Shown here in pieces: positions 26,219 to 36,400 of a DNA stretch of 64,000 bases. The notes beneath the pieces are model-generated. The model was given only the letters and a program-made list of their open reading frames with translations, ran no database searches and had not been told where the DNA came from. Source of the DNA: Traorella massiliensis (GTDB lineage: Bacteria; Bacillota_I; Bacilli_A; Erysipelotrichales; Erysipelotrichaceae); assembly GCF_900104665.1 (NCBI RefSeq), contig NZ_LT629968.1, positions 310,001 through 374,000 on the forward strand, in the 5' to 3' direction. Numbering within the stretch: the stretch's first letter is position 1; each line of letters starts with the position of its first letter. Made by a program: the position numbers and the translations under genes.

Positions 26219-26620
26219 ATGAAGGAAAAAGAGAGTTTATTTGGATTAGGAAAACCAAATGATGCATTTGCACAGTATTTTGTTGGACAGAGTTATTTAA
26301 ATCCACGTGCCAGCAATCAAGGAGTAGGGGTTGCGAACGTTACCTTTGAACCAGGATGCCGTAATAACTGGCATATCCATCACAAAGGAGCTCAGATCTT
26401 ACTGGTGACAGATGGCAGAGGTTATTATCAGGAATGGGGCAAGGAAGCGATTGAACTGCATCCAGGAGATGTCGTCAACATTCCAAGTGAGGTAAAACAC
26501 TGGCATGGAGCTGCCAAGGATAGCTGGTTTGCTCATGTTGCAATTGAAGTTCCTGCTGAGGGTGCTTCTAATGAATGGTGTGAACCGGTAAGTGATGAAG
26601 ATTACGACAAACTTAAATAA
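26219..26620 (+). CDS. Cupin-domain protein
   Basis: A 133-residue single cupin barrel. FEPGCRNNWHIHHKGAQILL (motif 1 with histidines) and LHPGDVVNIPSEVKHWHGA (motif 2) supply the metal ligands. The start at 26219 follows AAGGAGG; the frame is open 10 codons earlier inside the CMD gene. It resembles the cupins found with CMD proteins and annotated as quercetin dioxygenase-like; activity unknown. It is the last gene of the operon, and a terminator follows at once. Confidence 0.88.
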   Translation: MKEKESLFGLGKPNDAFAQYFVGQSYLNPRASNQGVGVANVTFEPGCRNNWHIHHKGAQILLVTDGRGYYQEWGKEAIELHPGDVVNIPSEVKHWHGAAKDSWFAHVAIEVPAEGASNEWCEPVSDEDYDKLK

Positions 26621-26642
26621 ACTCGCAGATGCGAGTTTTCTT
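26621..26642 (+). terminator. Terminator after cupin gene
   Basis: ACTCGCA GA TGCGAGT TTTC, a compact 7-bp stem directly after the stop codon. Confidence 0.7.
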
Positions 26643-26710
26643 CTGTCTTTATTTTAAAAAACAGTTGAGCTATAATTTATAAGAATAGATTTAAAAAAGG
26701 AGGAAGTATT

Positions 26711-27562
26711 ATGGAAATGGTATATGATCATCAGCGTTTTGGGGAAGAGAGAGCTTTATATGGTCAAAAAAATATCAAGATCGATCATTGTCAGTTTGCA
26801 GGAGCTGAAGATGGAGAAAGTGCCTTAAAAGAATGCCGGGATGTTCATATTTTAAATACAGACTTTGAGCTTCGCTATCCTTTGTGGCATGTCACACATG
26901 GATATTTAGATCAATGTCATATGAGTGAAACTTGTCGGGCAGCTTTATGGTATGACAAAGATATTGAAATTAAAGATTGTGAAATGAATGGGATCAAAGC
27001 TTTGCGTGAATGTTCAAATATTAAGATATCAGATACTAAGATTCATTCTTTAGAATTTGGCTGGTTTTGTAAGGATGTGCAAATGAATGATTGTGATCTG
27101 AACAGTGAATATCCGTTTATGAAAAGCAAACGGATGACTTTTGATCATTTTAAGATGAAAGCAAAATATTCTTTTCAATATACTAAAGAGATCACGATCA
27201 AAAATTCAGAATTGGATACAAAAGATGCTTTCTGGCATAGTAAAAATGTTACCGTTTATGATAGTGTCATAAAGGGTGAATATTTAGGCTGGTATAGTAA
27301 GCACTTAAAGCTGGTAAGATGTAAGATCATCGGTACACAGCCTTTCTGTTACTGTGATGATTTAGTATTAGAGGATTGTGAAATGATCGATTGTGATCTT
27401 TCTTTTGAAAAAAGCAGTGTACATGCAACAATCAAAGGAAGTATCATGAGTGTTAAAAATCCTAAGAGCGGAATCATTGAGGCTGATCAGATCGAAAAGA
27501 TCATCATGGATGAAACAGCAAAAAACTCAACCTGTGACATTAAGATTTTAAAGACTGTTTAG
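26711..27562 (+). CDS. DUF3737-family beta-helix protein
   Basis: A 283-residue protein made of about a dozen short repeats of the form 'xIxxxxIxxCxMxx' (for example IKDCEMNGIKALREC, VQMNDCDLNSEYPF, KLVRCKIIGTQPF), which predicts a right-handed parallel beta-helix. The opening YDHQRFGEERALYGQ is the DUF3737 signature. No signal peptide is seen, so it is cytoplasmic. No function is established for the family. It stands alone between two terminators. Confidence 0.85.
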   Translation: MEMVYDHQRFGEERALYGQKNIKIDHCQFAGAEDGESALKECRDVHILNTDFELRYPLWHVTHGYLDQCHMSETCRAALWYDKDIEIKDCEMNGIKALRECSNIKISDTKIHSLEFGWFCKDVQMNDCDLNSEYPFMKSKRMTFDHFKMKAKYSFQYTKEITIKNSELDTKDAFWHSKNVTVYDSVIKGEYLGWYSKHLKLVRCKIIGTQPFCYCDDLVLEDCEMIDCDLSFEKSSVHATIKGSIMSVKNPKSGIIEADQIEKIIMDETAKNSTCDIKILKTV

Positions 27563-27575
27563 GCAGTCTTTTTTT
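27550..27575 (+). terminator. Terminator overlapping the DUF3737 stop codon
   Basis: AAAGACTG and CAGTCTTT pair, with the TAG stop in the loop, followed by T7. Confidence 0.8.
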
Positions 27576-27668
27576 CATATTCCTGCATCTTAGTGGTGTT
27601 TTTTTACCACTTGGGATAAAGATGTTGTTTATATTTGAAAATAACTCTATAATGCAAATGGTGATGCT

Positions 27669-28100
27669 ATGAAAGTAGAACGGTTGAAAAAGAAACGATA
27701 TCTGATTACTTGTGAAAATGATGAAGAAGAAAAAAAGTTAGAAGGCTTATTAAAAGGAGCAGATCCTAAGATACTGGGAATGAAGAATAAAAAGACTTAT
27801 CGTATTGACATACAGGATATCTTCTATATTGAAAGTGTGGATAAGAAAACATTTATTTATACAGAGCAGGATGTTTTTGAAACAGGCAAACGCCTATATG
27901 AATTTGAAAATGAATTACATTTACCTTTTTTGCGTGTAAGTAAATCAACGATCTTAAATATAAACAAGATCAGCTCGTTACAGGCAGATTTAGGAGGCAG
28001 GCTCATGTGTAATCTTGATAATCATGAACGTATTAGTATTTCAAGACAGTATGCTCAGAAGTTTAAAGCGGTATTGAGAGGTGAAGAAGATGCTGGATAG
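27669..28100 (+). CDS. LytTR DNA-binding regulator
   Basis: A 143-residue stand-alone LytTR protein. The N-terminal 40 residues are a short leader, and residues 45-140 form the LytTR domain: YRIDIQDIFYIESVDKKTFI, YEFENELHLPFLRVSKSTIL, NINKISS, RISISRQYAQKFKAVL. There is no receiver domain. LytTR-DUF3021 pairs control adjacent ABC transporters in Firmicutes, often as autoregulated operons sensing envelope stress or bacteriocins. It overlaps the DUF3021 gene, and two ABC genes follow. Confidence 0.9.
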   Translation: MKVERLKKKRYLITCENDEEEKKLEGLLKGADPKILGMKNKKTYRIDIQDIFYIESVDKKTFIYTEQDVFETGKRLYEFENELHLPFLRVSKSTILNINKISSLQADLGGRLMCNLDNHERISISRQYAQKFKAVLRGEEDAG

Positions 28101-28596
28101 GATCATTCGTATTATTTCAAGATCATTGATTGCGTTTGCGGTATTTATTTTAGTATTGTCTATTTGTGCGCAGTTTATGGGAAATGAGAGCGAAACTTTA
28201 GAAATGTCATTGTATCAGCTGGGAAATCAGGGGATTGCGATTGAAACGATCTTTCAAGGTTTTTTGCTTTCATTAGCTGTTTCATGTATTAATGAGGTCG
28301 TTGATCTATTTCATTCGATGCTAGTATTATGGAAAACGATCCTTAGAGTTGTTTTGATTACTTTGACAGCAGTTTTATTTATTATTTATTTTGACTGGTT
28401 TCCAAGTGATTTAATGGAAGCATGGGTGGGTTTTGGTCTTTCTTTTATGTTATGTTTTACGATTGCTTGTTGTTTTATGGTCTATAAGACTAAAAAAGAA
28501 AATGAAGAATATCAGCGTTTATTTGAACAGTTCAAGGAAAGGAGCCGTTATGAAGATCATTCAAATCAGTCATCTGAAAAAATCATTTCAAAATAA
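28090..28596 (+). CDS. DUF3021 membrane protein, partner of LytTR
   Basis: A 168-residue protein with four membrane segments (about residues 10-28, 53-70, 80-98, 110-130) and a charged cytoplasmic tail. I take the ATG at 28090; a GTG 9 bp upstream is the alternative. DUF3021 proteins form a membrane module with LytTR regulators and are thought to inhibit or tune them. Its end overlaps the ATPase gene by 47 bp, so the four genes form one tightly packed operon. Confidence 0.85.
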   Translation: MLDRIIRIISRSLIAFAVFILVLSICAQFMGNESETLEMSLYQLGNQGIAIETIFQGFLLSLAVSCINEVVDLFHSMLVLWKTILRVVLITLTAVLFIIYFDWFPSDLMEAWVGFGLSFMLCFTIACCFMVYKTKKENEEYQRLFEQFKERSRYEDHSNQSSEKIISK

Positions 28597-29395
28597 GATC
28601 ATTTTAAAAGATATGTGCTTAGAAATAGAAGAAGGGGAATGTTTTGGCTGTATAGGGCCTTCAGGAGCAGGCAAGACGACTTTGGTGAAGATCATGATCG
28701 GTCAGTTAGATGCTGATCATGGAAAGTGTTTGGTTTTCAATGAAGATTCCAGACATCTAAGTTTTCAAGCTTATGAGAAGATCGGTCTTGTTTTAGATGA
28801 ACAAGGTTTGTATGAACGTCTTTCTGTATTTGATAATCTTAAGCTTTTCGCAGATCTTCACCGTATTGAAAGTAAAAGAATTCATGAAGTACTGAAAAGA
28901 GTCGACTTAAATGAAGAAGCAGATAAGAAAGTTTTTCGATTATCTAAAGGTATGCGTCAAAGACTTGTGCTTGCCCGAGCCATCCTTCATAAGCCCCGTC
29001 TGCTTTTCCTTGATGAGCCTACCAGTGCTTTAGATCCCGGCAGCATGCATTTGATCCATGAATTACTATTGGAATTAAAAAGAGAAAAGGTGAGCATCTT
29101 TCTTACGACTCACAATATGCAGGAGGCTATGCTTCTTTGTGATCGCATTGGTCTTTTATATGAGGGATGTATGATCGAAGAAGGAAGAATAGAAGATATT
29201 GTTGAGAAGTATCATGAAAATCTTGATTTACAGATTGAATTGACCAATCATGACATTCTCAATCTTAATGGACAAAAAGAGGCAGATAAAATTTGTCATT
29301 ATTTAAAAGAAGAAAAAGTATTAAAAATACATTCCAATGAACCTACCTTAGAAGATATATTTAAAAAATTAACAGGAAAGAGGTTAGATGTATGA
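28550..29395 (+). CDS. ABC transporter ATP-binding protein
   Basis: A 281-residue ATPase. GPSGAGKTTLVKI (Walker A, near residue 38), the variant signature RLSKGMRQRLVLARAI (near 134) and LLFLDEPTSALDPGS (Walker B) are intact, with an H-loop in FLTTHNMQEA. The start at ATG 28550 has AAGGAAAGGAG upstream. The C-terminal 70 residues resemble bacitracin/lantibiotic exporters of the BcrA type. It pairs with the permease that overlaps it by 4 bp. The LytTR context suggests export or immunity function. Confidence 0.9.
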   Translation: MKIIQISHLKKSFQNKIILKDMCLEIEEGECFGCIGPSGAGKTTLVKIMIGQLDADHGKCLVFNEDSRHLSFQAYEKIGLVLDEQGLYERLSVFDNLKLFADLHRIESKRIHEVLKRVDLNEEADKKVFRLSKGMRQRLVLARAILHKPRLLFLDEPTSALDPGSMHLIHELLLELKREKVSIFLTTHNMQEAMLLCDRIGLLYEGCMIEEGRIEDIVEKYHENLDLQIELTNHDILNLNGQKEADKICHYLKEEKVLKIHSNEPTLEDIFKKLTGKRLDV

Positions 29396-30087
29396 AAAAT
29401 ATGACAATTATCTTAAAAAAACAAATCAAGGATACATTGAATAATAAAGCGATTCTTATACAGTTTTTATTATTTCCTTTTATGAGTGCTATTATGACTT
29501 TCTCCATACAGATCGAAGGAATGCCATATGACTATTTCATTAAAATGTTTGCCTGTATGTATATCGGCATGGCACCTATTATCATTGCTTCTACTATTAT
29601 TTCAGAAGAAAAAGAAAGTGGTGCTTTAAAAATGCTGATTTATTCAAATGTAAAGGGAAAAGAATATATTGGCGGTATTGCCTTATATATTGTAGGCGGC
29701 TGTTTGATAGGATGTTTCATGATGTCCTTGATAGCTTCTTATTCATTATCGGAAATGATCATTTTTCTTCTGATCTCACTTATAGGAATGCTGATTTCAG
29801 TTATGATCGGAAGTATCATAGGTATCATGACTTCTTCACAAATGAAAGCTTCTTCATGGAGCATTCCCATGATGATCATCTTTTCTTTTATACCTATGAT
29901 TTCCAGCTTTAATGAATCATTTAAAAAGATTGGCTTTCTTTTCTATACCCAGCAGATCAGTGAAATGATCAATACTTTGGATCTAACTTCTATTCAAAGC
30001 TTTCATATGATCTGGTTAGTGATATACTTCATTTTAGCTTTTATTTTATTTATGCTGGTTTATAAAAAGCGATTGACACATCAATAA
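29392..30087 (+). CDS. ABC transporter permease (ABC-2 type)
   Basis: A 231-residue integral membrane protein with six predicted helices (about 20-38, 55-72, 98-118, 120-145, 158-175, 205-225) and the EEKESGALKMLIYSNVKG amphipathic stretch typical of ABC-2 permeases. It overlaps the ATPase by 4 bp. With the ATPase it would form a small-molecule or peptide exporter; the substrate is not known. It is the last gene of the LytTR operon. Confidence 0.85.
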   Translation: MKNMTIILKKQIKDTLNNKAILIQFLLFPFMSAIMTFSIQIEGMPYDYFIKMFACMYIGMAPIIIASTIISEEKESGALKMLIYSNVKGKEYIGGIALYIVGGCLIGCFMMSLIASYSLSEMIIFLLISLIGMLISVMIGSIIGIMTSSQMKASSWSIPMMIIFSFIPMISSFNESFKKIGFLFYTQQISEMINTLDLTSIQSFHMIWLVIYFILAFILFMLVYKKRLTHQ

Positions 30088-30201
30088 AATTTAATCAGAG
30101 TAGGAGTATTGCCGTTTGTCTGAAAACGTTGTAAACTATTATCATATGAAATGCTTTTTTCTTTGAAATTAAGTGTTTCACTGTCTTGATGGAGGGATTA
30201 T

Positions 30202-31449
30202 ATGTATCAGAAAAGAAGAGAAAAATTAGCAGCTATGCTGCCTGAGAATGCGCTCCTTTTTATTTTGAGCGGACATGCGGTATATAGTGTAGGAGATGAG
30301 CAATATCCTTTTTCAGTGAACCGTAGCTTTTATTATCTGACAGGGCTTGACAGAGAAAATATGATATATGTACTGATCAAAAAAGATGGCAAGCCAAGTG
30401 ATGCTTTGATCATTGAACGTTATGATGAAATGATGGCAAAATGGGTCGGAGGCAAGATCCTTCCTAAAGAAGCACGAGCCATCAGTGGTATTGATCAGAT
30501 CATTATGGATGATGAAAAATGGTCCTTTATTCACCGGATCATGGCATATCAGTTTGATCAGATACCTCATTTAGATGTCTATGCAGATTTCACAAAGCAG
30601 GAACCTGATCAAATCATACCTTCACAAATTTTTATGAAAGAATTTTGTGAGAAGTATCCTTATGTAAATGTCAATGATGCTGCTGCCTATCTGACATCAC
30701 TTCGTCTTGTTAAGGAAGAGGAAGAAATTGCTTTATTGAAAAAAGCGATCCATGTCACCAATGAAGCAATACTGAATATGATGTCTCATGCGAAAGCTGA
30801 TATGGGTGAAAATGAATTAGAAGCATATTTTGATTTTGTCTTGAAGACGAATAACTGTGGTCATTCTTTTCCAAGTATCGTAGGAAGCGGTAAGAATGGA
30901 ACCGTGCTTCACTACAGTGACAACAATCAGGTTGCGAAAGATAATACCCTGGTTTTATGTGATTTGGGTGCCAGCTATCAATATTACAATGCTGATATTA
31001 CCCGTACCTTCCCAGTGAATGGGAAATTTACACCTCGTCAGAAACAGATTTACAATATCGTTTTAAAAGCGAATGAGTATATCATGAGCGAAGTAAGACC
31101 AGGAAAGACACTTCGTCAGTTAAATAATATGCTGATTGAATTTTATAAAAAAGAATTATCAAAGATTGGTTTATTAGAAAATGGTAAACGTGTTTCCGAT
31201 TATTACTGGCATGGAGTGAGTCATATGTTAGGACTGGAAACTCATGATGTCACACTTTCTGATTATGTGCTTCGCCCAGGCAATGTCTTTACGATAGAAC
31301 CAGGATTATATCTTGAAGAGGAAGAAATTGGGGTACGTATTGAAGATAATGTATTCGTAACAGAAGATGGCTGTATCAATTTATCCGAAGAAATTATTAA
31401 AAGTGTTGAAGATATTGAAGCCTATATGGCAAATAATAAAGATAAATAG
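30202..31449 (+). CDS. pepP: Xaa-Pro aminopeptidase (M24B)
   Basis: A 415-residue metallopeptidase. The N-terminal AMP_N domain (about 1-130) starts YQKRREKLAAMLPENALL. The pita-bread domain has the metal ligands in order: VLCDLGASYQYYNADITRTF (two aspartates, near 250-265), HGVSHMLGLETHD (histidine, near 337), FTIEPGLYL (glutamate, near 370) and GVRIEDNVFV (glutamate, near 385). It removes an N-terminal residue preceding proline. GGAGG precedes the ATG. Monocistronic, with a terminator behind. The gene symbol follows E. coli usage. Confidence 0.9.
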   Translation: MYQKRREKLAAMLPENALLFILSGHAVYSVGDEQYPFSVNRSFYYLTGLDRENMIYVLIKKDGKPSDALIIERYDEMMAKWVGGKILPKEARAISGIDQIIMDDEKWSFIHRIMAYQFDQIPHLDVYADFTKQEPDQIIPSQIFMKEFCEKYPYVNVNDAAAYLTSLRLVKEEEEIALLKKAIHVTNEAILNMMSHAKADMGENELEAYFDFVLKTNNCGHSFPSIVGSGKNGTVLHYSDNNQVAKDNTLVLCDLGASYQYYNADITRTFPVNGKFTPRQKQIYNIVLKANEYIMSEVRPGKTLRQLNNMLIEFYKKELSKIGLLENGKRVSDYYWHGVSHMLGLETHDVTLSDYVLRPGNVFTIEPGLYLEEEEIGVRIEDNVFVTEDGCINLSEEIIKSVEDIEAYMANNKDK

Positions 31450-31470
31450 AATTATAAATGGTTAACTGTT

Positions 31471-31514
31471 GAGTAATTTTAGATAAAAGATATCTATAAA
31501 TTACTCTTTTTTTT
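31471..31514 (+). terminator. Terminator after Xaa-Pro aminopeptidase
   Basis: GAGTAATTTTAGATA pairs with TATCTATAAATTACTC, followed by T8: a long AT-rich stem. Confidence 0.75.
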
Positions 31515-31555
31515 GTATCAATATGATGAAAAAAATTAAGGGATTCTAAATAATT

Positions 31556-33219
31556 CTGTGGTCTAGGCTATAAACAGCGTGTGGGTCAGGCTATCACAAC
31601 CATGTGGAAAGTTATAACAGAGTGTGTGGTATGACTATGACAAATCTGTGGTTTATATGAGGAAAAAGGTGATCGGTTCGATCGCCTTTTCTGTTCAAAA
31701 TCACTTGTATTATCGTTATATACTGTAGCTGTTTTTAAATTTTAAAAGTGTCTTTTTTATTCAGGCAGTAAAGTATTCTGTTACGGGTTCTTTTGAAATT
31801 TCTAAACCCGTTTGCATTCATCATCAGTCTTTCCAGCTGATTGTTTCTTGATTCAATATAGCTGTTGTTGATTCTTCTGCCGCTGACAGCAGAAAATGAA
31901 TGGACGATCTCTTCATTCCAGTTAATCAAAAGATTGTAGAAGCCAGCATATTCACTGATTCCGGAATCTGCAAACTGCCGGATCTGATCTGCAAGCTTTT
32001 CCTTTGCATTCTGCACGCAGCAGGACTCGTTGAAGAGAATATAGCCTTCTTTCAGTTCATAGGCTTTCTTCAGATCAGGGAAACGCTCAAACAGGATGGT
32101 CTGCATGTCTCTGTAGTTCATGCGGCGCTTGAATCTTTTATTGTACTTAGGATCGTTGTCGAGATTGAAGCCATGACTGAAGATATACTTGAACTTTGTA
32201 AGAAGATACCGGAGATTTTCATCTTCGGTGTTTCTTCTGCACCTCAGACGGACAGCTCTGAAGGCCTCAGTGAGATGTTTGAGAACGTGAAAGGAATCGG
32301 CGCAGATGAGAGCTTTAGGAAAATAAATCTGAGCAATGATTTTATAAGGCTCGTAGAGATCAATCGAGACATATCTGACATTGTCGAGTTCGCTTTTTCC
32401 GGTCTTTTCATCGTAAGTATCCAGCCGCACTTTAGTAAAATAGCCGGCAAGATAATCTTTTTTTCTGTCAGGAAGCACATCGATGATGGTGCCGTCCTCA
32501 AAATCCATCAGAAGACAGCAGTAGAGAGAATCATAGCTGGATTCAGGAAAATGGTGTTCATCGATAGACAGGACTTCCGGCAAAGGCTTTCTGGGGATAT
32601 TGACATGGGCATCAAAGATGCGCTGGACTTTGGTGGCAGAAAGATGATAGCGGGCAGCCGTAGAAGTGTAGGTATTATTGACGAACTTGAGATCCTTGAG
32701 AACATTGACCTTGGTTTCAAAGGTCACATTTTCAGAAGAATTGATGAAAGGATTCTCTTCAAAGAAAGTCATCTCACACGAATCACATCTGAATCTTCTG
32801 CGTTCATAAAAGATGGTGCATTTTCTGTTGACAAGAGTGGAATGGATCAGTTTTCTTAAGGAATAGCCATGGATATGGACTTTTCCGCCGCATACAGGGC
32901 AGCAGATATCTTTCTTGGCTTTCAGTCTGATTCTAAGATTTACAGAACCGTCAGAAAGATCAAAGGAATCAATCTTATCAATATTATCCGGTTTAATGTT
33001 CAGCATATCTGTGATAAACTTATGTAAGGACATGAATATGTCTACCTCCTTTTCTGTATAAAGTGATTTTGAACACACACATTATACGACAAGGAGGATT
33101 TTATTTTACAAGCAAAAACCACAGAAATGTCATAGGACTACCACAAAAACTGTTATACCAGACCACATAGTCACATAATTTTCACATAACCACATTTTCT
33201 GTTATAGGGGTAACCACAC
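31556..33219 (-). mobile_element. ISL3-family insertion sequence
   Basis: The limits are approximate and set by the outermost inward-pointing TGTGGT motifs. Both ends carry several related units of about 22-24 bp with consensus TGTGGT, about 9 bases, TATAACAG: on the left at 31556, 31580, 31602, 31622 and 31645, and inverted on the right from 33219 back to about 33118. An 8-bp target duplication, usual for ISL3, could not be found at these limits. The single transposase gene lies on the minus strand and looks intact. Confidence 0.75.
31735..33033 (-). CDS. tnp: ISL3-family transposase
   Basis: A 432-residue DDE transposase. The N-terminus has a zinc ribbon (CCPVCGGKVHIHGY, then CDSCEMTFFEENPFI), then a helix-turn-helix region, and the catalytic domain starts at VLSIDEHHFPESSYDS (first aspartate, near residue 165). 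SIDLYEPYKIIAQIYFPKA and CADSFHVLKHL supply the second aspartate and the 'DxFHV' signature of ISL3. NNSYIESRNNQLERLM near residue 405 holds the final glutamate. I start it at the ATG at 33033, because AAGGAGG lies just before it; the frame is open 15 codons earlier. It appears complete. Confidence 0.93.
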   Translation of the reverse strand: MSLHKFITDMLNIKPDNIDKIDSFDLSDGSVNLRIRLKAKKDICCPVCGGKVHIHGYSLRKLIHSTLVNRKCTIFYERRRFRCDSCEMTFFEENPFINSSENVTFETKVNVLKDLKFVNNTYTSTAARYHLSATKVQRIFDAHVNIPRKPLPEVLSIDEHHFPESSYDSLYCCLLMDFEDGTIIDVLPDRKKDYLAGYFTKVRLDTYDEKTGKSELDNVRYVSIDLYEPYKIIAQIYFPKALICADSFHVLKHLTEAFRAVRLRCRRNTEDENLRYLLTKFKYIFSHGFNLDNDPKYNKRFKRRMNYRDMQTILFERFPDLKKAYELKEGYILFNESCCVQNAKEKLADQIRQFADSGISEYAGFYNLLINWNEEIVHSFSAVSGRRINNSYIESRNNQLERLMMNANGFRNFKRTRNRILYCLNKKDTFKI

Positions 33220-33453
33220 CACACGATATGGTATATACCGAAAATTAAAGAAAATGAACGAAAAATCCCTATTAAGAATGCGCTTTCAATCGTAAATAAC
33301 AAGTGCTATAATGAAATTGCATAGAAAGTATGATAAACAGAATTTATATTGATACAATTCAATAGGAAAGGGGTGTAAAAATAATAATCGATTATTAAGT
33401 TTGTGATACTTTTGCACATCATGTGTTTTTTTTGTCTATGCAAGGAGGTACAA

Positions 33454-36400
33454 ATGAAAGGGAAAAGAAAGAACTATACTGTTCTGAAACTTATCTTAGC
33501 GATCATGATGTCCTTCTCCTGTGTTGCCAACAGTAGACTGAACATGAGCATATCAGCTACAGATTCAGAAAACTTAGCCTACGGTAAAACAGCAGTGGCC
33601 AGCTCCGAAGAAGCAAATACAGTTCTGGCTTCAAATGCTGTTGATGGCGATACAGAATCTCGTGATTCAAGATGGGGAAGTGGTCAAGGTGCAGGTCCTC
33701 ATTGGATTTATGTTGATTTAGGGAAAACGGAAACTGTTCAGACCGTTAAAATATTTTGGGAGAATCGTAAGGCTACTGCCTATAAGATTCAAATTGCTCA
33801 GGATGGAAGCGATCCATTAGTTGAAGAGAGCTGGCAGACGGTAACAGAGCGTACTCGTCCGGAATCAGTAGATGACATCATTGATTTAGGTCAGTCATAT
33901 GAAGCTCGTTATGTTCGGCTTTATATTGATTCGTTTACAGCAGAGGATCCAGATCAAATAAAACCAACATGGAACACCGTTTCAATTTATGAATTAGAGG
34001 TATATGCACCAACTGAAGAAGCTGTTACTGATGTTGAGATTTTATCGATAACCGAAGAGGAAGGAAAAATCAAATTAGAATTATCTGCAAAACCTGAAGG
34101 ATATTTCACAAAACTTCATGCCGGATATCATACATTTAGATATGTAGAAGATAATGGTAAAGTGTATGCTGTACAGGCGACAGATCCAATTCCAGCTGGA
34201 GAGGAATTTTATAATGTTGTATCCTTTGAGCTTCCTCAAGAAGATGAAAATGGTAATTTATATGTAAATTATTGGATGTACCGTGATGCCGAAGGAAAAT
34301 TTACTTACGGGCGAATTCCAGCTGATAATGATGACTCTGTTATTCCAACACTTACAATTCAAGTGGGTGATAGAAGTTATAGTATACCTGAATATAATTT
34401 AGGCGATGAAATTCCTACTATCGATGTTAATTTAGGAGAAACAGCAAAAGTAACTGTGGAAGGAATTGATCTTAAAACATTCAATTATATGGATCCTGCT
34501 GGGAAAACAATTCGCAATCAGGTAATCGATGGTAATCATCAAAAGATTACTTTTGACTTAGTAGATAATACAGGAAGTTTATCCAGTGGATATTATTCTT
34601 TCTATGTGACGATGCCGTCAGTTTCTAGTATGGATATTCCTGATGACGAATTTAAGGGTAAAACCACATCATTTAATATAAAGGTCAATGTTGTAACTGT
34701 AGATAAGACAAAACTTCAAGAATTGTATGATGATGTGAAAGATTATACGAGTGATGACAGCTATTATGTTGAATTCACAGAAGTATTAAACGATGCAAAG
34801 ACGGTTCTTGATAATGATGGTGCAACTCAAAAAGAAGTTGATAAAGCTTATGATACATTGAATCAAAGATACTGGCTATCAAAGGTAAACAGTTATGTAA
34901 AAAAATATCGTCCTATAGATGGAAATCTCGGTAATTTTGATTATGAAAAATATGAAGCATCATCTACGCTTCCTGTAGTAGGTGTTTATGTAGTTGCTCG
35001 TGATCATACCAATACATCATATCCAGCTGAAGAATTAGAAAAATTGTATTATCAGTTTGTAGAAGCTGAAAAAGCATTAGTTGAATTAGATGAAAATCCA
35101 CGTTCAGTAATGGCTGGACCAAATGCTGATAAGTTCAACGGTATAACAAAGTATCGTGGACATTTTACTTTTAGTGAATCAGTAGTAAATGGTAAATTGA
35201 TGCTTCATGTTGAGTATATCAATGATGGTATCAATGTCATTACAAATGAAGATTTAGGAAAATTTACAAATTATGAACTTAAAAATAAGCTTTCAATCTG
35301 GCTTGATTATGCTGAATATGATGGAGCAAGAGGCAGCAAATCTGTTAAGAATTATGTTGAACCATTAGAAGGAGAAGCTGACTACAATAAGGGCTTCCAG
35401 ATGAATATAGAAGTAGATCCAGGTAAATATTCGATAAGAATGAGTGTTGAAGATGATGATACTGAGTCTTATGGTTCATTCTATACGATGGAAAATTTTG
35501 TTGATAAGACTAGATTAAAAGAATTATTAGATGAAGCAGATCCTCTAACTGATAACTTAGGTATCAAGTATATCGATACTTATTGGGATTATTTAGTTGC
35601 TAGAAGAGAAGAAGGTCATACAGTTTATGATGATGAAGCAGCTACTCAAGAAGAAGTAGATTCTATCGTTGCTAGACTTGAAAAGGCTTTAGCTTTACTA
35701 GAAGTAGAAGAATCTGAATCTCATTTCACTAAAGTAGAAGGGACTGGTAACGAAGTTACTATCACTTTAGATGTACCTATCAATGAAATTAGAAATAGTG
35801 AATATAATCCAAACTATGTTACTCAAAAAGATGGTGTAGAATGGACTTATAATGCTGATGTTGATAATGAAACATATACTATAACTACTGATGATCTACC
35901 TGAAAGTGAGATCTATGCTCGTATCTTTACTGTAGACTCTGATAGCAGTTATACCGGTCATATCATTTATCGTAATCCTGATGGTGAATGGACGATCGTT
36001 CATGAATATCGTGATAAAGATACTTGGCCATCAAATGGTGGTAATGAAACATATACTCCAACGGTTACTGTAACTGTTAATGGTAATGAATATAAGTGGG
36101 AATATGGTTCTGAAGGTTCGATTGTTATTGATGAACAATTCGATGGCACTATGGTAGCAGTTGTTGAAGGTCTTGACCTTAACATGGCTAGCTTAACTAT
36201 TACTGGTGCTGGAGGCAAATATAACGAATATTGGTCTGATGAAGAAGGCGATAATCCAATCGTTGGTGATCATACAAGAATCGAAATTCCTCTAGTAGGA
36301 AGTGACGATGGCAAGACCGTTAGTGGTGTATATAACATTATTGCTAGAAGTAATATTGGTGAAAAGAGAGCAGTAGTATCATTTACTGTTACTGTTGCAC

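Noticed and set aside
26711-27562. DUF3737 protein as a surface pectate-lyase-like enzyme
   Set aside because: There is no signal peptide and no catalytic pattern; only the beta-helix repeat is shared.
31900-32859. Long plus-strand frame (319 codons)
   Set aside because: It is entirely antisense to the ISL3 transposase, which has clear motifs and a ribosome site.
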